Positions 18,068 to 26,263 of a stretch of 64,000 bases of DNA are shown piece after piece. A model generated the notes under the pieces. That model searched no databases and was not told the DNA's origin. It worked only from the letters and a program-made list of their open reading frames with translations. Both the position numbers and the translations under genes were made by a program. The stretch lies in NCBI RefSeq assembly GCF_030929605.1, contig NZ_JAVFVS010000007.1, positions 1 to 64,000 of the forward strand, written 5' to 3'. The stretch is from Flavobacterium sp. LHD-80 (GTDB lineage: Bacteria > Bacteroidota > Bacteroidia > Flavobacteriales > Flavobacteriaceae). Numbering within the stretch: position 1 is the stretch's first letter; each line of letters begins with the position of its first letter.

Positions 18068-19006
18068 TTAAAGACCTATTTTTTCATTTGCCTTGTTGTA
18101 TACTTCTTTTACTTTTTTTGGTGGATCAAATCGATAACCTGCAGAAATTTTTAAAGTCACAATATTATCATTCAAACGCGGATCTACTTTTTCGTCTTGA
18201 TCAAAAGTCACCGCATTCAGACTGGCAAAAGCAAAGAAACGATCTTGATTATAAGCCAATTTTAAATTTAAATCGGCTTGATATAACGCTGAGGTATCTC
18301 CGTCAACATCATTAATTCCTGCACCTAAACCAATTCCAGCTCCAATTAAAACCCGATCACTTATTACAAAATTATAAAAATATGAGGGGGTTAACGTAAA
18401 TACGTAAATATCACCAGGTGATGTGTCGGGAGTATTTAAATCTATATTCGTGTAATAGAAAGAAAAATTCGGAATAAAACTTCCAGAACTTTTGGTTTGC
18501 CATTCGTTTTGGTTTACCAATGCTTTAAATGAGAATTTGTTGTTAAAAACGTATGAAGTCGATCCGCCAATTTTAGTACTTCGCATATTGGGCATTTGCG
18601 CAGTAAAATTGTCATCACTTATATAAAACCCTTTTTGATTGATAAAAGTGAAGGATTGCATCCATTTTTTATAATAAAAACGAGTGTTGAAATTAAAGTT
18701 TTTAGAATGAGAATCTCCTTTATTTCCGCCAAGAAATTTCGGAGCAAAACCAATCGTAATATCAATAATCTTGTAATTTAAACTAAACCCGATTTGTTCT
18801 TTGCGATTGGGAATAAGATCCAAATATATCTTCGGATCTTGATTATCTGATGTAATCTGAAAACTATTAGAAGTGTCTAGATAATAAACGCTGGCGGTAA
18901 TTTTATCATTATACGATTTAAAATAGGGATTTTGCAGAGAATCGTTTTGAGCGAAACACCCAAAAACACTTGTAAAAAACGCTATGTAAATCAGTTTTAG
19001 CTTCAT
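18068..19006 (-). CDS. DUF4421 family outer-membrane protein
   Basis: The 312-residue protein has a signal peptide (about 1-19, ending CFAQN). Alternating strands such as IGFSLNYKIIDITIGFAPKF and FNFNTRFYYKKWMQSFTF follow, and the C-terminal part ends in KISAGYRFDPP. This fits a DUF4421 beta-barrel with about a dozen strands. The function is unknown. It lies between the aldolase gene and the accessory insert and has its own 60-nt spacers. Confidence 0.8.
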   Translation of the reverse strand: MKLKLIYIAFFTSVFGCFAQNDSLQNPYFKSYNDKITASVYYLDTSNSFQITSDNQDPKIYLDLIPNRKEQIGFSLNYKIIDITIGFAPKFLGGNKGDSHSKNFNFNTRFYYKKWMQSFTFINQKGFYISDDNFTAQMPNMRSTKIGGSTSYVFNNKFSFKALVNQNEWQTKSSGSFIPNFSFYYTNIDLNTPDTSPGDIYVFTLTPSYFYNFVISDRVLIGAGIGLGAGINDVDGDTSALYQADLNLKLAYNQDRFFAFASLNAVTFDQDEKVDPRLNDNIVTLKISAGYRFDPPKKVKEVYNKANEKIGL

Positions 19007-19060
19007 TTTTGAGTTTTTTTATAATCAATAAAAAAAAAATTCTACAAGGAATATAATAAA

Positions 19061-20344
19061 TTAGCGTGAAGTATAAACTAATAGTAAAATAATAAACATC
19101 AAAATAAAAACGGACATTTGAAACCAATTACTCATTTTTTCAATTTTTTCTTCTTTATTAAAAAATAACCTTATCATAAATAAAAAAGAGAAAAGCACTA
19201 TGAACATTGCTATAAATGTCAATAATTTATATTCAATTTTTTCATTACTTCCAGCGGTGTTTACTCCTTGAAACAGTAAAGCTATAATTGCAGAAAAAAT
19301 TCCAAGTAACTCAAGATTTTTCTTTTCCTGATCTTTTAACTGAGTTTGAATTTCTGTTTGTTTTTCAATTAACTTATTGGTTGAAAAATAAATGTTTTTT
19401 AAACTTTTAATTTGATTATCAAAATTTAAAATAAAAGATTCAATTTCTTTTAAAAAAGTTTTATAATCGGAGTAATTAATACTTAAAGAAAACGCAGTAG
19501 GGTTAAAAACATTAATTGAAAGTTTATCATTTATCGCTACATTTATTATAGATTCTTCAAAAGGCAATTGATAAGCAAAATATAAATGGTTTTCAGACCA
19601 TTTAAAATTGTTTTTGTAAAGTTTAAAGCACAATTTAAGTTTTTCTAGCGCTATACCTATATTAGATAAATTGTTTAAACTTAAATCTTCCACGGAAATA
19701 TTTTCTTCAATATATCGTTTTAAATAAATACAAATTTTGTAGTACGGAAAAAAGTTATTGATGGATGAACTTTCTTGTAAATCTTTATAATCAGTAATTA
19801 AATTATCTATATCCTTTAAATCAATCATTGATATTTTCAAGGATAATATATTGTTCATTAAATAGTTTTTAGAAACATTTAATGCAAATTTATCATAGTC
19901 AGATTTAGCACTAAAGTTGCTAAAAAAACTACTTATTTTTTCTAATTTAGAAATGTCAGGATTTATATCCTTATAATATTTTATTAATGAATGGGCATCA
20001 TGAAAGGTTTTTATAGATTCATCTTTTTTAATTAAATCTTTAGCATTCCTCTTTAATTGATTTTCCCTTTCTTTGCTTGATTCACTTAGAAAATGATTTT
20101 GCGAATACTCATCCCATTGAGTAAAATATTTTTTTTCAAGACAATGTTGGTCTAATGAAAAATCGTACTCTTTAAAATTCGAGATGTAACCATCGCTATT
20201 TCTATTTTCATCTTGCTCAATTCTTATAATAATTTTTCTTTGATAGAAAATGCATGTTTCGATTAATATATCTATTATTTTGTCATAATTGGTGTTTGGA
20301 TATTTAATTTTACTTTTTGTTTTTATTAAATCATCCTTTAACAA
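19061..20344 (-). CDS. C-terminal part of frameshifted membrane protein (putative effector)
   Basis: This 427-codon frame has no ATG near its 5' end; TTG at 20344 is only the first formal start. The frame runs open upstream to the A10 tract at 20379-20388. One base fewer there joins it to the upstream frame and gives a protein of about 614 residues. The part seen here is helical, Lys/Asn/Ile-rich and free of cysteine motifs. A coiled coil (EKQTEIQTQLKDQEKK) precedes three hydrophobic helices near the C-terminus (about 340-360, 372-392, 408-424). I recognise no enzyme motif. Base use is AT-richer than the flanking genes. Confidence 0.75.
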   Translation of the reverse strand: MLKDDLIKTKSKIKYPNTNYDKIIDILIETCIFYQRKIIIRIEQDENRNSDGYISNFKEYDFSLDQHCLEKKYFTQWDEYSQNHFLSESSKERENQLKRNAKDLIKKDESIKTFHDAHSLIKYYKDINPDISKLEKISSFFSNFSAKSDYDKFALNVSKNYLMNNILSLKISMIDLKDIDNLITDYKDLQESSSINNFFPYYKICIYLKRYIEENISVEDLSLNNLSNIGIALEKLKLCFKLYKNNFKWSENHLYFAYQLPFEESIINVAINDKLSINVFNPTAFSLSINYSDYKTFLKEIESFILNFDNQIKSLKNIYFSTNKLIEKQTEIQTQLKDQEKKNLELLGIFSAIIALLFQGVNTAGSNEKIEYKLLTFIAMFIVLFSFLFMIRLFFNKEEKIEKMSNWFQMSVFILMFIILLLVYTSR

Positions 20345-20354
20345 AAGTAAGTCT

Positions 20355-20906
20355 CTAAATTCTACATTGTCTTTTTCTAAAAAAAAAACCAGTTCTTGAA
20401 ATAACTAAATTTTGATTAAACAAATCGAATAAGCTTTCTTCTAAAATATCATTTTTAGAAGAGAAATATTTTCTGGTTCCATCAAAAGTGTCAGATATAT
20501 CTAGAACAATAGTTTTATGTAAGTTTTCTATTTGCTTATTAATGTTGTCAGAGATACGCCTATAAATCTCCAAAGCTTTTTTTAGGCAATACAAAAATTG
20601 TTGGTCATTTAAGGCTTTTGAAAAAGTAAACTCTTCATTATCAGTAGTCATTAAGCTATTTTGATAGCTACCTATTTTACTGTGAATTTCTTTTAATTTA
20701 TCATAAAAAGTATTATCGCATACATATTCACCTTCTAATACGGAAAAATTTAGAAATTCAAAAACCGTAATTAAGATTTTTTTTTCCTTTTCTATTAAGT
20801 TATTTGTAAAGGTTTCTACAGAATGATCTGTATTAAGTTCATCTGCCCAATTAGAATTTTTAAATTCAATTTTGAGAAAAGAATCAATTTCGTTAAGCCA
20901 CTTCAT
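20355..20906 (-). CDS. N-terminal part of frameshifted membrane protein (putative effector)
   Basis: This frame starts at ATG 20906, 7 nt after the stop of the Panacea-like gene, and ends at codon 183 soon after a TTT-TTT-TTT run. The last seven residues (RKRQCRI) are out of character with the rest. Reading the T run as nine bases instead of ten continues as GFFLEKDNVEFRDLLLL into the downstream frame. The segment is mostly helical with no known motif. It may be the soluble half of one 614-residue protein, or a truncated product made alone when the tract is in the off register. Confidence 0.75.
   Translation of the reverse strand: MKWLNEIDSFLKIEFKNSNWADELNTDHSVETFTNNLIEKEKKILITVFEFLNFSVLEGEYVCDNTFYDKLKEIHSKIGSYQNSLMTTDNEEFTFSKALNDQQFLYCLKKALEIYRRISDNINKQIENLHKTIVLDISDTFDGTRKYFSSKNDILEESLFDLFNQNLVISRTGFFFRKRQCRI
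20379..20388. repeat. Homopolymer A10 tract inside a gene
   Basis: Ten A on the plus strand (ten T in the coding strand) lie exactly where two adjacent minus-strand frames of one gene meet. Losing one base fuses the frames; with ten the upstream frame ends 7 codons later. Runs of this length are prone to slippage in replication and transcription, and to sequencing error. Confidence 0.9.
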
Positions 20907-20913
20907 TTTTTAA

Positions 20914-21465
20914 TTAAGCTAATTCTAAATTAAGAATTTTATTGTCTTTCTTTATTAATTCTCTAGGAATAGGTTTAGAATATATGCCATTATTTCTTGC
21001 TTCTTCATAAATTGTTTTCCAAGAATTCCATTTATGCGTTAATTCTACTAATGAACCAGCATCTGCATTAATAAATGAAGAATCAATTTCTTTAATACTT
21101 TTTATAGAAGCGTCAATTGATGTAATAAGATCTGGTGAAATTGTTTTACTTGGAATATTTTCAGTAAAATTAGCTTTGAAGTTATCAATTGAAAAATTGG
21201 AAAATTCGCAGCTTATTTTTATTTGACTATATATGTCTGTTTCAACTGGACCATACGGCATGGCAAAAAAATCAAATCTATTGATTAAAGTATTGTCTTC
21301 ATTACTGTTAATTGCAGTAACAAAAAAGTGTAGTTTAATTAATTTTAAAATACTAAAATCGTTATTATTATTAAAATCTTCAATAGAATTCATTTTGTTT
21401 TGTTGCATAAACCAGTCTTTAAGTTTATGAACAATTGTTTCGAATATTTCTATTTTGTTATCCAT
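20914..21465 (-). CDS. Panacea/SocA-like (DUF4065-type) antitoxin-domain protein
   Basis: The 183-residue protein shows the Panacea pattern: a helix with LKLIKLHFF (about 40-48), then the block FFAMPYGPVETDIY (66-79) with Tyr-Gly-Pro-Val at 71-74. The C-terminal LVELTH (139-144) is followed by two Trp and a final IPRELI. In known systems this domain neutralises a partner toxin encoded next to it. Here the next gene starts 7 nt downstream and encodes the frameshifted membrane protein. The gene begins 32 nt after hemF on the same strand and is AT-rich. The domain call is by motif only. Confidence 0.7.
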   Translation of the reverse strand: MDNKIEIFETIVHKLKDWFMQQNKMNSIEDFNNNNDFSILKLIKLHFFVTAINSNEDNTLINRFDFFAMPYGPVETDIYSQIKISCEFSNFSIDNFKANFTENIPSKTISPDLITSIDASIKSIKEIDSSFINADAGSLVELTHKWNSWKTIYEEARNNGIYSKPIPRELIKKDNKILNLELA

Positions 21466-21497
21466 AATTAATAATTTTTATCGTAAATATAATATAT

Positions 21498-22400
21498 TTA
21501 AATCCATTCGCGCGGGTTTTCTAACACATTTACCAATTTCTCTTCTTCACTTCCTGCTTCTGCGTGATGATCATAAACCCATTGCACATGCGGAGGCAAA
21601 CTCATTAAAATACTTTCAATTCGTCCATTCGTTTTTAATCCGAATAAAGTTCCTTTGTCATGAACCAGATTAAACTCCACATAACGGCCACGTCGGATTT
21701 CCTGCCAGGTTCTTTGTTCTGGAGTATAAGGGAGATTTTTTCTTCTTTCCACAATTGGAACATACGCTTCAAGGAAACTATTACCAACCTCAGTTACAAA
21801 GTTATACCAATTTTCCATTGACATTGCTTCATTTGCTTTGCAATAATCAAAAAATAAACCGCCAACTCCGCGAGCTTCATTTCTATGTGCATTCCAGAAA
21901 TACGAATCGCATTGTTTTTTATATTTTGGATAAAACTCAGGATTGTGTTTGTCGCAAGCCGTTTTACACGTTTGATGAAAGTGTTTTGCATCTTCTTCAA
22001 ACAAATAATATGGCGTTAAATCTTGTCCGCCACCAAACCATTGTTCAATGACTTTTCCAGATTCGTCATACATTTCAAAATAACGCCAGTTTGCATGAAC
22101 CGTTGGTGTCATTGGGTTTTTTGGATGTAAAACCAAACTTAATCCGCACGCAAAAAAATCGGCTTCGCCAACATTAAACATTTTTTGCATCGTTTCAGGA
22201 AGTTTTCCGTGAACGGCTGAAATGTTTACACCGCCTTTTTCAAAAACAACACCATTTTCAATAACACGTGTTCTTCCACCACCGCCTTCCGGACGTTTCC
22301 AAAGATCTTCACGGAATTTTGTAGTTCCGTCAACAGCTTCTAATCCAGCGCAGATTTGGTCTTGTAATTGTTGTATGTAGGCGTAAAATTTATCTTTCAT
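21498..22400 (-). CDS. hemF: Oxygen-dependent coproporphyrinogen III oxidase
   Basis: The 300-residue protein matches aerobic CPO. Marks are PEGGGGRTRVIENG, FEKGGVNISAVHG, WFGGGQDLTPYY and the C-terminal HDKGTLFGLKTNGRIESILM. It turns coproporphyrinogen III into protoporphyrinogen IX using O2. Its start overlaps the stop of the upstream acetyltransferase gene as ATGA, so the two are translationally coupled. The accessory Panacea insert begins right after its stop. Confidence 0.97.
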   Translation of the reverse strand: MKDKFYAYIQQLQDQICAGLEAVDGTTKFREDLWKRPEGGGGRTRVIENGVVFEKGGVNISAVHGKLPETMQKMFNVGEADFFACGLSLVLHPKNPMTPTVHANWRYFEMYDESGKVIEQWFGGGQDLTPYYLFEEDAKHFHQTCKTACDKHNPEFYPKYKKQCDSYFWNAHRNEARGVGGLFFDYCKANEAMSMENWYNFVTEVGNSFLEAYVPIVERRKNLPYTPEQRTWQEIRRGRYVEFNLVHDKGTLFGLKTNGRIESILMSLPPHVQWVYDHHAEAGSEEEKLVNVLENPREWI

Positions 22401-22942
22401 TGTAAATTATATTCTGATTTAAGTAATCCGAAGTAAACGGTGTTTTGTAATGTGCCATCACCGTTTCGAAATTCGTCTCTTAAAATTCCTTCTTGTTTAA
22501 AATTATGTTTTAATGCAATTCGTTGGCTTGCGATATTAATTTCTGAAGTACAGATGAAAACTTTATTAAGCTTCAATTCATTGAAACAGAAATCGAGTGC
22601 ATCAGAAACCATTTTGGATGTAATTCCTTTTCCCTGAAAATCTTCGTCAATAAAATAGCCTAATTCACATTTTGAAATACGGTAATCGATAGTTTTTACG
22701 CACAAATAACCAATTAGATCATTGGTTTTTATTTCTCGGGCGAAAAAATAATATCCTTCGCTATTTTTTTCTTTGTCTTTATTAACTGAGATAAAATTTT
22801 CTGCTTTTTCTGGTGAATCAGAATTAGCCAGTGTTACAGGGAAAGTTTTTCTAATATGATTTTTATTCTTATCAATAAGTTTATAAAACTCTTTTGGAAG
22901 AATATTTTCAATTCGGTCTATTTTCCAATCTGTAAAACTCAT
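22397..22942 (-). CDS. RimJ/RimL-type GNAT N-acetyltransferase
   Basis: The 181-residue protein fits the Acetyltransf_3 group: an N-terminal segment LPKEFYKLIDKNK, a middle strand ending in ISKCELGYFIDEDFQGKGIT (the Q/RxxGxG/A acetyl-CoA loop), and ASQRIALKHNFKQEGILRDE near the C-terminus. These enzymes acetylate N-termini or small amines. It is sandwiched in the heme operon between a small unknown gene (2-nt gap) and hemF (4-nt overlap). A link to heme synthesis is not shown by the sequence. Confidence 0.9.
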   Translation of the reverse strand: MSFTDWKIDRIENILPKEFYKLIDKNKNHIRKTFPVTLANSDSPEKAENFISVNKDKEKNSEGYYFFAREIKTNDLIGYLCVKTIDYRISKCELGYFIDEDFQGKGITSKMVSDALDFCFNELKLNKVFICTSEINIASQRIALKHNFKQEGILRDEFRNGDGTLQNTVYFGLLKSEYNLQ

Positions 22943-22944
22943 CT

Positions 22945-23322
22945 TTATTTGTTTTTTAGAGAAGCAATTTTAGTGTTGATTCCGAAAGAAAAAACCTTAC
23001 TTTCCGTCTGAATATATTGATAAATGGCTAAAGCTTTATTATCTAAATTATAGTTTTCGGCTTTAGAAAATTCTACCAAAATATCAGCAAATTGTTCAAG
23101 TTGTTCCCAATCAAAAGAAAGACGAATCAAGAATGCAATTAAATCGTCATTTGAATAATTGATTAAACTTTCAATGTTTAACCCGAATTCTTTCAGCTGA
23201 TTTTCAATATCTGTTTTTTGTAAAACACTCAAAGGATAAGGTACAAAAACAAGAGTTCGTAACGTTTTGAGAACGTTATCAATTCTGATTTTCTCTTCAT
23301 CTCTTAAACCTTTGTTGAGCAT
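22945..23322 (-). CDS. Conserved-looking hypothetical protein in heme operon
   Basis: The 125-residue protein is soluble and helical, with no signal peptide or membrane segment. It starts LNKGLRDEEKIRIDNVLK and has a SFDWEQLEQFADILVEFSKAE-like stretch (two short aromatic and acidic helices) near residue 70. I recognise no family. It lies between hemE, from which it is separated by a palindromic repeat, and an acetyltransferase gene 2 nt downstream, so it is probably co-transcribed with hemF. Confidence 0.75.
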   Translation of the reverse strand: MLNKGLRDEEKIRIDNVLKTLRTLVFVPYPLSVLQKTDIENQLKEFGLNIESLINYSNDDLIAFLIRLSFDWEQLEQFADILVEFSKAENYNLDNKALAIYQYIQTESKVFSFGINTKIASLKNK

Positions 23323-23329
23323 GATTTTT

Positions 23330-23385
23330 AGTTTTCAGTCGCAGTTTTCAGTCGCAGTAAAATCTGAAAACTGCGACTGAAAACT
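23330..23385. repeat. Perfect palindrome of CTGAAAACTGCGA words
   Basis: The arms at 23330-23351 and 23364-23385 are 22 nt each and perfectly complementary (core CTGAAAACTGCGACTGAAAA), with a 12-nt loop. It separates hemE from the next gene and recurs in looser form at 8121-8206. Confidence 0.95.
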
Positions 23386-23390
23386 GAATA

Positions 23391-24416
23391 CTAGTTCCCG
23401 TATTCCTTAACCGCGTCAATAAACGCTTTTGCGTGATCTACAGGGATATTTGGTAAAATTCCGTGACCTAAATTTACAATATATTTATCTTTTCCGAACT
23501 CATCGATCATTTCGTGAACCATTTTTTTGATAGTCGGAATTGGAGAAAGCAATCTTGAAGGATCAAAATTTCCTTGTAAAGTAATATTTCCACCAGACAA
23601 ATAACGAGCATTTCTAGCCGAACAAGTCCAGTCAACTCCTAATGCAGAAGCTTTACTTTTACCCATTTCGCCAAGCGCAAACCAACATCCTTTTCCGAAA
23701 ACAATAACCGGAGTAATATCTGCTAAAGCGTCAACAATCTGGTTGATGTATTTCCATGAAAATTCTTGATAATCAACTGGAGAAAGCATTCCTCCCCAAG
23801 AATCAAAAATCTGAACTGCATTCACTCCCGATTTTACTTTTTCTTTTAAGTATAAAATAGTTGTATCGGTAATTTTTTGCAATAAAGTATGCGCTGCAGC
23901 AGGGTTTGAAAAACAGAAACCTTTTGCGGTATCAAAACTTTTAGAACCTTTTCCTTCAACAGCATAACAGAAAATTGTCCAAGGTGAACCAGCGAAACCA
24001 ATTAATGGCACTTCGTCGTTCAACATTTCCTTAGTCAATTTCACAGCATCAAAAACGTAACCTAAAGTTTCATTTACATCTGGAACAAAAACTTTGTGAA
24101 CATCAGCCAAAGAACGAATCGGATTTGGAATAATCGGACCTAAATTATCTTTTAATTCTACGTGAATTCCCATTGCACGAGGTACTACTAAAATATCCGA
24201 GAATAAAATTGCCGCATCCGGAGCAATTCGACGAATTGGTTGAACTGTAATTTCAGCAGCTAATTCCGGAGTTTCACAACGTGTAAAAAAATCATATTTA
24301 TCACGCAGTTCTCTAAATTCAGGTAAATATCTTCCTGCCTGACGCATCATCCATACTGGCGGACGTTGCACTGTTTCTCCTTTTAATGCTCTTAAAAATA
24401 GGTCGTTTTTTAACAT
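23391..24416 (-). CDS. hemE: Uroporphyrinogen decarboxylase
   Basis: The 341-residue protein has the two UROD signatures: [17 protein letters not shown] near the N-terminus and [16 protein letters not shown] in the middle. The catalytic Asp lies in the FSDILVVP block and the C-terminal NLGHGILP is present. It removes four carboxyl groups from uroporphyrinogen III. Repeats lie on both sides: a palindrome after its stop and GCTTTAGGC words before its start. Confidence 0.97.
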   Translation of the reverse strand: MLKNDLFLRALKGETVQRPPVWMMRQAGRYLPEFRELRDKYDFFTRCETPELAAEITVQPIRRIAPDAAILFSDILVVPRAMGIHVELKDNLGPIIPNPIRSLADVHKVFVPDVNETLGYVFDAVKLTKEMLNDEVPLIGFAGSPWTIFCYAVEGKGSKSFDTAKGFCFSNPAAAHTLLQKITDTTILYLKEKVKSGVNAVQIFDSWGGMLSPVDYQEFSWKYINQIVDALADITPVIVFGKGCWFALGEMGKSKASALGVDWTCSARNARYLSGGNITLQGNFDPSRLLSPIPTIKKMVHEMIDEFGKDKYIVNLGHGILPNIPVDHAKAFIDAVKEYGN

Positions 24417-24424
24417 TGTTTTTT

Positions 24425-24550
24425 GCTTTAGGCTTTAAGCTTTAGGCTTTAAGCAGTTTTTATTTTTTTGCTTTAGGCTTTAAGCTTTAAGCTATAGGCC
24501 ATCACATTGATTGTTTTTGCTTTTTTGCTTACGGCTTATAGCCTAAAGCG
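24425..24550. repeat. GCTTTAGGC / TTAAGC word repeat
   Basis: Two similar forward blocks (24425-24454 and 24470-24500) built from GCTTTAGGCTTTAAGC are followed by a complementary block GGCTTATAGCCTAAAGC near 24533-24549. The element fills the hemD-hemE gap. A short copy lies upstream of hemH at 28806-28836. Confidence 0.9.
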
Positions 24551-24556
24551 TATTGC

Positions 24557-25222
24557 TTACTTGTATTCGTGGATTACATCTTCGATCACGTCTTCAATTG
24601 TGGGTTGATCTGCGATGATGATGTTTTTTGTGATCTTTGACAAAGCTTCTGCGGTGGTATCGCCAATGCAGAAACAGATTTGTTTATTGATGGTATTGTG
24701 TTTCAAATAACTTTTAACTCCAGACGGACTAAAAAACAAAATCGCTTCAGGATTTGCTTTTATTTTCTGTGGTTGCAGCGTAGTTTCGTAAACCTGAATT
24801 TCATTGAATTTAATTCCGTTTTCTTTTAAAGCTTCGGGTAAAGTGTCTCTTCTGAGGTTTCCGCTGAAAAAAGTATAACTGTCGTTTCCATAAATCAAAG
24901 TGATGATTTCAGCTAAATCAGAAGCGTAGCCAGTATAAGCCACAACATTAAATCCGTTATCGGTCAATAAAGTTTTGGTTTTAAGACCAACGCAAAATAC
25001 ATTTTTCTTTTTTAATTCTTCTGATTTTGGGTCAGATAAAACACTTCGAACAGCATTCTGACTTGTAAAAATCAAACTTTCGTTGAGGTCTTTTAATTCG
25101 AAAGGTTTGTTTTCAGTTTTAATGAAATCGGCTTCGATTACTTCGACGCCATATTTCATGAGCTCTTGCTTATGAAGTGGAGATAATATTTTAGTGGATA
25201 TTATTTGAACTGCTTTTGCCAT
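24557..25222 (-). CDS. hemD: Uroporphyrinogen-III synthase
   Basis: The 221-residue protein fits HemD, a poorly conserved two-lobed enzyme: LIFTSQNAVRSV in the first lobe, CVGLKTKTLL, FFSGNLRRDTLPEAL at the hinge and ILFFSPSGVKSYL plus FCIGDTTAEAL in the second. It closes and isomerises hydroxymethylbilane to uroporphyrinogen III. Its ATG overlaps the hemC stop (TAATG), supporting the call. Confidence 0.93.
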   Translation of the reverse strand: MAKAVQIISTKILSPLHKQELMKYGVEVIEADFIKTENKPFELKDLNESLIFTSQNAVRSVLSDPKSEELKKKNVFCVGLKTKTLLTDNGFNVVAYTGYASDLAEIITLIYGNDSYTFFSGNLRRDTLPEALKENGIKFNEIQVYETTLQPQKIKANPEAILFFSPSGVKSYLKHNTINKQICFCIGDTTAEALSKITKNIIIADQPTIEDVIEDVIHEYK

Positions 25223-26145
25223 TATTTTTTCAGAGATTCTTTAATAGATGCCATCAATTCAGTTCCGCCATTATTCAAAATTTCCTGAGCCGAATGAAAA
25301 CCTAATTTTTTCCATTCTGAAATATCAACGGTTTTATTGATTTCCAATTTTTGTTTTCCGTCAACAGAAAGTAAAACACCTTGAAAATGAAGTGTGTCTT
25401 CGTCTTCGTTATATGTTACTAAAGCTCCAATTGGTGCTGTACAACCGCCTTCTAAAGTTCTTAAAAACTGACGCTCAATGTAAGTACAGATTTCAGTTTC
25501 AATATGATTCAATTGCGAAAGTGCATCTAAAGTAAAATTGTCATCTTCCATTGCTACAACAAGCATTGCTCCTTGTGCAGGCGCAGGAATCATCCAATCT
25601 AAATTAATGTAATTTTCAGGTTTTAAGTTAATTCGCTCCAAACCTGCAGCAGCAAAAACAGCCCCGTCCCAATTATTGTCTTGTAATTTTTGCATACGCG
25701 TATTTACATTTCCGCGTAAATCAACAACAGTATGATTTGGGTATTTATTGTACCAAAGCGCTTGACGACGTAAACTTCCGGTCGCAATCGTGCTTGGATT
25801 AGCAAAATCAGGATTTCCTTTATGAACTAAAATGTCTAAAACATTAGCTCTTTCTAAAACAGCCGCCTGAACAATTCCTTTTGGCAAAGCCGTTGGAACA
25901 TCTTTCATCGAATGCACTGCAATATCAATATCACCATTGATCATCGCAATGTCAAGCGTTTTAGTAAAAATTCCAGTAATCCCTAATTCATAAAGAGGTT
26001 TGTCCAGAATAATATCACCTTGAGATTTAACCGCAACAATTGAAGTTTTATAACCCAAATCGTTCAGTTGTTTTTCGACATTATGAGCTTGCCAAAGTGC
26101 TAATTCGCTATCGCGCGTTCCAATTCTGATTGTTTTTTCAGCCAT
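25222..26145 (-). CDS. hemC: Hydroxymethylbilane synthase (porphobilinogen deaminase)
   Basis: The start is set at ATG 26145 (MAEKTIRIGTRDSELALWQ). An ATG at 26163 lies inside a palindromic repeat arm and is less likely. The 307-residue protein has the GTRDSELALWQA opening, SMKDVP, GSLRRQ, and the cofactor-binding Cys in EGGCTAPIGA, to which the dipyrromethane is attached. It joins four porphobilinogen units. It overlaps hemD and follows hemA across a repeat. Confidence 0.97.
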   Translation of the reverse strand: MAEKTIRIGTRDSELALWQAHNVEKQLNDLGYKTSIVAVKSQGDIILDKPLYELGITGIFTKTLDIAMINGDIDIAVHSMKDVPTALPKGIVQAAVLERANVLDILVHKGNPDFANPSTIATGSLRRQALWYNKYPNHTVVDLRGNVNTRMQKLQDNNWDGAVFAAAGLERINLKPENYINLDWMIPAPAQGAMLVVAMEDDNFTLDALSQLNHIETEICTYIERQFLRTLEGGCTAPIGALVTYNEDEDTLHFQGVLLSVDGKQKLEINKTVDISEWKKLGFHSAQEILNNGGTELMASIKESLKK

Positions 26146-26158
26146 TTTGTTGAATTTC

Positions 26159-26253
26159 ACCATATAAGTTATATAAGGTAATTTAAGCAGTTTGAACTTA
26201 AAAACAACAATTAAGCGTTGCGATTAAATGAACTTATATAACTTATATGGTTT
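26159..26253. repeat. Palindromic element (CATATAAGTTATATAAG family), copy 1
   Basis: The left arm begins ACCATATAAGTTATATAAG at 26159 and the right arm ends CTTATATAACTTATATGG at about 26250; these parts pair perfectly. Between them is TTAAGC on each side of a short spacer. It sits between hemA and hemC. Copy 2 is at 37061-37129. Confidence 0.95.
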
Positions 26254-26263
26254 AAAATTTTAT

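Noticed and set aside
19061..20344. Independent 427-residue membrane protein gene
   Set aside because: There is no ATG or good start near the 5' end, and the frame runs open to the A10 tract where it joins the upstream frame. It is better read as one frameshifted gene.
26146..26163. Upstream start of hemC at 26163
   Set aside because: That ATG is part of a palindromic repeat arm; MAEKTIRIGTRDS at 26145 matches the family start.
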